DNA of 7,791 nt from Caldora sp. SIO3E6 (lineage in GTDB: Bacteria; Cyanobacteriota; Cyanobacteriia; Cyanobacteriales; Coleofasciculaceae): positions 1 through 7,791 of the forward strand of contig JAAHHL010000287.1 in assembly GCA_010672185.1 (NCBI GenBank), given 5' to 3'. Made by a program: the position numbers and the translations under genes. Under the pieces are notes generated by a model, which saw nothing but the letters and a program-made list of their open reading frames with translations, was not told the origin of the DNA and did not search any database. Shown piece after piece: positions 5,034 to 7,791 of this stretch (position 1 is its first letter; every line of letters starts with the position of its first letter).

Positions 5034-5804
5034 CTATCTGCTGATTGCTTCGATAATTGTTTGGTAGTCTGCGGTGAAACCAAAGCATTGGTTAATGTTG
5101 TAAATTGTGGCTTGGTAGCAATATTCTGGGGAAGTTGTTGCAGCACATCCCTTGACGAGGATACAGTCATAGCCTAGGAAGTTGGCATCTTGTAAAGTCG
5201 CCATAACACATTGGTCAATATTGACCCCAGCAAAGAAGAGAGTCGTTTTACCCAAGTTGCGCAAAATACTATCTAGGGGAGTATCCCAAAAACCACTCAT
5301 CCGGTACTTATCCACCCGGATATCCTCTGGTTTTTGTTCCAATTCATCCACCACTGCTGCTGCCCAACTGTCAACAGTTAGCACTGGTGCTCCCTTATAA
5401 GGTAGAGGATCTCCTAACCCTATCCCCTCACCAGTTGGATTGTAAACATGTCGTAATCCCGCACTAATATTTAATAAGTCAGGACGATTACCCCAATTCA
5501 GCCAAATTACCGGTACATCCACAGTCCGTAAAGCCGGGAGTAATGCTTGCAGAGGTTCAATGGGAGTACTAGCCGGAGTAACGTCTACACCAATATTCGC
5601 TAGCCAGCCTTGGGGATGACAAAAGTCATTTTGCATATCAACTACCACAATTGCCGCTTTGGCTAAATCCAAGCGTAGGGTTTTGGTTTCTGTGGCTAGG
5701 GTTATCGGTTGAGGAGTAAGGGGAGAGCGAGTAATATCTGCGATCGCACTATTAACTTCCCATGCATTGGGCGGTACACCCAAAGTATAAAGAGGTTGAT
5801 TCAT
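5034..5804 (-). CDS. Isochorismatase-family cysteine hydrolase (RutB/biuret-hydrolase-like)
   Basis: 256 residues, soluble. The Asp-Lys-Cys triad is visible: D56 in VVVDMQNDFC, K166 in VDKYRMSGFWDT, C199 in GVNIDQCV, followed by the family stretch ATLQDANFLGYDCILV. The C-terminal half (SGFWDTPLDSILRNLG to the end) is closest in my recall to RutB-type ureidoacrylate amidohydrolases and biuret or N-carbamoyl hydrolases, rather than to true isochorismatases of siderophore synthesis. Expected reaction: hydrolysis of a C-N bond through a cysteine acyl intermediate; substrate unknown. First gene of a probable operon with the cupin. The stop lies three bases from the 25-unit octamer array, yet the C-terminus (TIIEAISR) looks native. 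ATG 5804 fits the family's long N-terminus but has no clear Shine-Dalgarno. Confidence 0.87.
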   Translation of the reverse strand: MNQPLYTLGVPPNAWEVNSAIADITRSPLTPQPITLATETKTLRLDLAKAAIVVVDMQNDFCHPQGWLANIGVDVTPASTPIEPLQALLPALRTVDVPVIWLNWGNRPDLLNISAGLRHVYNPTGEGIGLGDPLPYKGAPVLTVDSWAAAVVDELEQKPEDIRVDKYRMSGFWDTPLDSILRNLGKTTLFFAGVNIDQCVMATLQDANFLGYDCILVKGCAATTSPEYCYQATIYNINQCFGFTADYQTIIEAISR

Positions 5805-6048
5805 AATTATTTATCAAAAAAGGTAGAATTACTACCCAATCCTCTACCAAAACTCCTGCTAATTTGACAACCCTAATTACCGGCAGTTTTAGTTAGTTGT
5901 TATCACTATGCCTTGGCTACTATCATTTTCCTGGTCTTATACAATTTATTACAAACCTTAATTCTTAAGATTTTGTGTAAAAAAGGGTGCTGGCTCCTGG
6001 CTAAAAGCTGATAGCTGAAAGCTGAAAGCTGACAGCTTAAAGCCCTAC
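5805..6048. other. Intergenic region between GH8 and the hydrolase operon
   Basis: 244 bases without a gene. It should hold the hydrolase promoter (minus strand), but I see no pair of convincing -35 and -10 boxes. It contains a small dyad GGTAG-N5-CTACC (5822-5836), 17 bases upstream of the hydrolase start, a run of six A (5979-5984) and the AAGCTGA array next to the GH8 stop. Confidence 0.6.
6005..6039. repeat. Heptamer array AAGCTGA x5
   Basis: Units AAGCTGA, TAGCTGA, AAGCTGA, AAGCTGA, CAGCTTA, ending nine bases from the GH8 stop codon. The end units (AAGCTG / CAGCTT) are complementary, so a hairpin is possible on the GH8 transcript; a run of six U would follow only about 20 bases later. 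Confidence 0.9.
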
Positions 6049-7539
6049 TTACAAATCAGACTGTAATAACTGAGGATCAACAACGGAAAAGGGCATAATT
6101 CCTAACCAAGCTAGGTTTTGAGTGTAGTAAGCAGATTTATCATCCCAAACTCCCTGGTTATATTGAGGCAAGATTTTTTCCTGCAACATTTGCTCAGCAG
6201 TATCAGGACTGAGTAAGCGGAAAGCAGGGTAAAGCATGGCATATTGGGAAGTAGCATCATATTCTACTGTTGCTTGACCCTGTAGATTAATCCGAGCTGG
6301 AATAAAAGAGGAAGAGTCCCACTGTTGCTGGAGATGTTTAGTCGCAGAAGACAAGTACCGCTGTGCTTCTGGAGCATCGAACCAGGCTGCATCCCAAGCA
6401 ATGCGCCACCAAACCCGGTAGGCATCAAAACTATATACACTTTTAATCGGACTATCCGCAGGCAAAGGTCTTAATTGACCTGTTTTTGTCTCCAGAGCAA
6501 TCCAGTCACTAGGCAAACCAACAGTGGAAGCTTGGGTAGATTTTTCCAGTACCTCATAGCTACTTTTGACTAAACTTAACCAGTCATGGTTGGAGTCAAC
6601 CTGAGCAAACAGCCGAAAAGCATAAGGAGCAAAATAGGAGGGGTTAAGATGTATCGTTGATGAGGAGGGCACAAAGGCTTCCACTGGTCCAGGTAGGAGA
6701 TAGCGAGTCCCCCAATTTAATAATCCCTTAGTGTCATCCTCTTTCACCTTACCGTTGGCTCCCACCATTACCGTAGAATATTGCCAAATATCCTGAAGCT
6801 TAATTAGTGCCAAATCCAGATATTCAGAGCGATTCCAACGGCGGTAAGCCCAAATCAAAGCAGTAGCAGCATCAATATCCGCATCACTGGCAAAATTAAA
6901 ATCAATGGGCTCCCACTTACCATCTCCTTTCTGTCCCCATTTCCAAGCCCAAAGATTATCGATGCGTTTGCCATCTGCATCCAACCGCTGGAGATTTTTT
7001 TCTGCCCAGTCTAAGGTGAGAACAAAAGTTCTTTCATCCCCCATCAACACCGCTCTGAGCATAGCATAGGCTTGTCCTTCAGAAATTGAGCGGTCCTGGG
7101 CTTCATAGTCGATTACTCGCCCGTCTTCTTGAATAAATTGCTCTCGGTAAACTTCCCAACTTTCTTCCAATAGCTCTTGATTGTCTATGCCTTTGGGTAA
7201 AGAAGGAGAACTGATAGCTGTGGGTATAGTGATTTCTGGTAACTCAATTTGAGGAGTTTTTGCCTCTCCAGTAAAGGAACCGAAGGAACAGCCTGTTAGT
7301 GCAAGAAGGCAGAAGGCAGAAGGCAGAAGGCAGAAGGAAAGAAAGCTTGGAAGGGAAGCTTTTTCACCTTTTTTTACTGACGGGTTATTGTCGCCGCGCT
7401 GCACTAGACTCAATACAATTGCTGCGGTAGCAATTTTTTGCAGAAATTGCTGATGGCGCAATGGTAGCGACGATAAGAACATCGGCTCTTGGGCAAAATC
7501 TCGTAGTTTTAATACCAGTGCCAAAATCAGCATTTTCAT
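6049..7539 (-). CDS. Glycoside hydrolase family 8 (endoglucanase-like) lipoprotein
   Basis: 496 residues. The GH8 (alpha/alpha)6 domain spans about 122-485: ESWEVYREQFIQEDGRVID, then SEGQAYAMLRAV with general acid E154, FASDADIDAATALIWAYRRW with D219/D221, and SFDAYRVWWRIAWD with candidate base D372. Likely cleaves beta-1,4-glucan; in cyanobacteria such enzymes often accompany cellulose synthase, which is not seen here but could lie upstream outside the window. LTGC at 81-84 is a perfect lipobox (C84), yet far from the ATG. The hydrophobic core before it (68-79) is encoded by a GCAGAAG-type heptamer array, while a second hydrophobic stretch, KIATAAIVLSLV (35-46), lies upstream. Alternative starts are M20 (7482) and GTG at residue 46 (7404); none has a clear ribosome site. 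The true start is uncertain. Confidence 0.88.
   Translation of the reverse strand: MKMLILALVLKLRDFAQEPMFLSSLPLRHQQFLQKIATAAIVLSLVQRGDNNPSVKKGEKASLPSFLSFCLLPSAFCLLALTGCSFGSFTGEAKTPQIELPEITIPTAISSPSLPKGIDNQELLEESWEVYREQFIQEDGRVIDYEAQDRSISEGQAYAMLRAVLMGDERTFVLTLDWAEKNLQRLDADGKRIDNLWAWKWGQKGDGKWEPIDFNFASDADIDAATALIWAYRRWNRSEYLDLALIKLQDIWQYSTVMVGANGKVKEDDTKGLLNWGTRYLLPGPVEAFVPSSSTIHLNPSYFAPYAFRLFAQVDSNHDWLSLVKSSYEVLEKSTQASTVGLPSDWIALETKTGQLRPLPADSPIKSVYSFDAYRVWWRIAWDAAWFDAPEAQRYLSSATKHLQQQWDSSSFIPARINLQGQATVEYDATSQYAMLYPAFRLLSPDTAEQMLQEKILPQYNQGVWDDKSAYYTQNLAWLGIMPFSVVDPQLLQSDL
7304..7338. repeat. Heptamer array AGAAGGC x5 inside the GH8 signal peptide
   Basis: Four perfect AGAAGGC units and one AGAAGGA. 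On the coding strand it reads CTTCTGC and is translated as SFCLLPSAFCLL (residues 68-79), directly before the lipobox. Next to it AAAGCTT (7342-7348) and AAGCTTT (7356-7362) form a 7-bp inverted repeat with a 7-base loop. Confidence 0.95.
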
Positions 7540-7791
7540 AAATCTTTGATTTAATCTAGGTAGTTCACCAATTTACCGAGGGAGAAATTTGGGTTTAAGA
7601 CCCAATCCTTCTAAAGACGGAGAGTATCAACTACTATATTCATGCTTGAGTTGGTTAGATCAGAGATTTTTTTAGTATTCTCAACAAAATTTTCGTACCG
7701 TAGGGGAGCACAGACGTGCATTGGTGTCAACTTAAGGTGAAAAGCGCTTGAAGCTGGGGAGCGGAGGAGCAGAGGAGCAGAGGAGCAGAGA
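7540..7791. other. Upstream region of GH8, no gene seen
   Basis: 252 bases to the right edge without a supported coding frame. It holds TTGGGT-TTAAG-ACCCAA (7589-7605), a 6-bp hairpin about 50 bases before the GH8 start that could sit in its leader, a small GCAC-AGAC-GTGC hairpin near 7709-7720, and the octamer array at the edge. No strong promoter boxes are evident. Confidence 0.55.
7759..7790. repeat. Octamer array GAGCAGAG x4 at the right edge
   Basis: GAGCGGAG followed by three perfect GAGCAGAG units; the array may continue beyond the window. A second octamer family, unrelated in sequence to the one at 4831-5030. Confidence 0.9.

Noticed and set aside
4708..5170. Long overlapping frames coding RRGDAETR or SPRLRVSA repeats, on both strands
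   Set aside because: They are translations of the octamer array, open in all six frames; no ribosome sites and no recognised domain. The RGD tripeptide in them is a coincidence of the repeat.
5822..5836. NtcA nitrogen-control site
   Set aside because: The GTA and TAC halves are 7 bases apart instead of 8, and the site lies almost on the start codon.
5979..6039. AAGCTGA array plus A-run as an intrinsic terminator of GH8
   Set aside because: A hairpin is possible, but about 20 bases separate it from the T-run on the minus strand, so the classic structure is not met.

Overview
The window comes from a cyanobacterium, most likely a filamentous, repeat-rich marine type (Moorena/Lyngbya-like; the genus is inference). 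Evidence: a high-light-inducible (Hli) chlorophyll-binding protein gene with a textbook HLR1 promoter element, two HIP1 octamers (GCGATCGC at 4425-4432 and 5740-5747), dispersed cyanobacterial hairpin repeats, and an exceptional load of short tandem repeats of the cyanobacterial STRR type.

Layout. 1-944: an IS200/IS605-family element at the left edge. It has the N-terminal part of a TnpB on the minus strand, running off the edge, and a divergent C-terminal remnant of the Y1 transposase TnpA followed by palindromes that look like an IS end. 980-1987 (-): exported trypsin-like serine protease. 1990-2087: 14-unit heptamer array touching its start codon. 2238-3590 (-): lipoprotein of the PQQ-type sugar/sorbosone dehydrogenase beta-propeller family. 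3591-3834: divergent regulatory region. 3835-3981 (+): 48-residue Hli protein, the only intact gene seen on the plus strand. 4212-4748 (-) and 5034-5804 (-): a cupin and a RutB-like isochorismatase-family hydrolase, probably one operon (hydrolase first), whose spacer is almost entirely tandem repeat, including a 25-unit octamer array. 6049-7539 (-): family 8 glycoside hydrolase (endoglucanase-like) with a lipoprotein signal. 7540-7791: leader region and another octamer array at the right edge.

The genes are not an obvious single pathway: three are envelope or periplasmic enzymes (protease, dehydrogenase, GH8), two form a small-molecule hydrolase/cupin pair, and one is photoprotective. I see no defence system, CRISPR array, or RNA gene. 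The unusual feature is the nine tandem arrays with 7- or 8-base units. Most sit at or inside gene boundaries: next to the protease start, just upstream of the dehydrogenase start, over the cupin start, inside the cupin C-terminus, three bases after the hydrolase stop, nine bases after the GH8 stop, and inside the GH8 signal peptide, where the repeat itself encodes the hydrophobic core. That apparent recruitment of repeat DNA into coding and translation-start sequences is the best candidate here for something not previously described.
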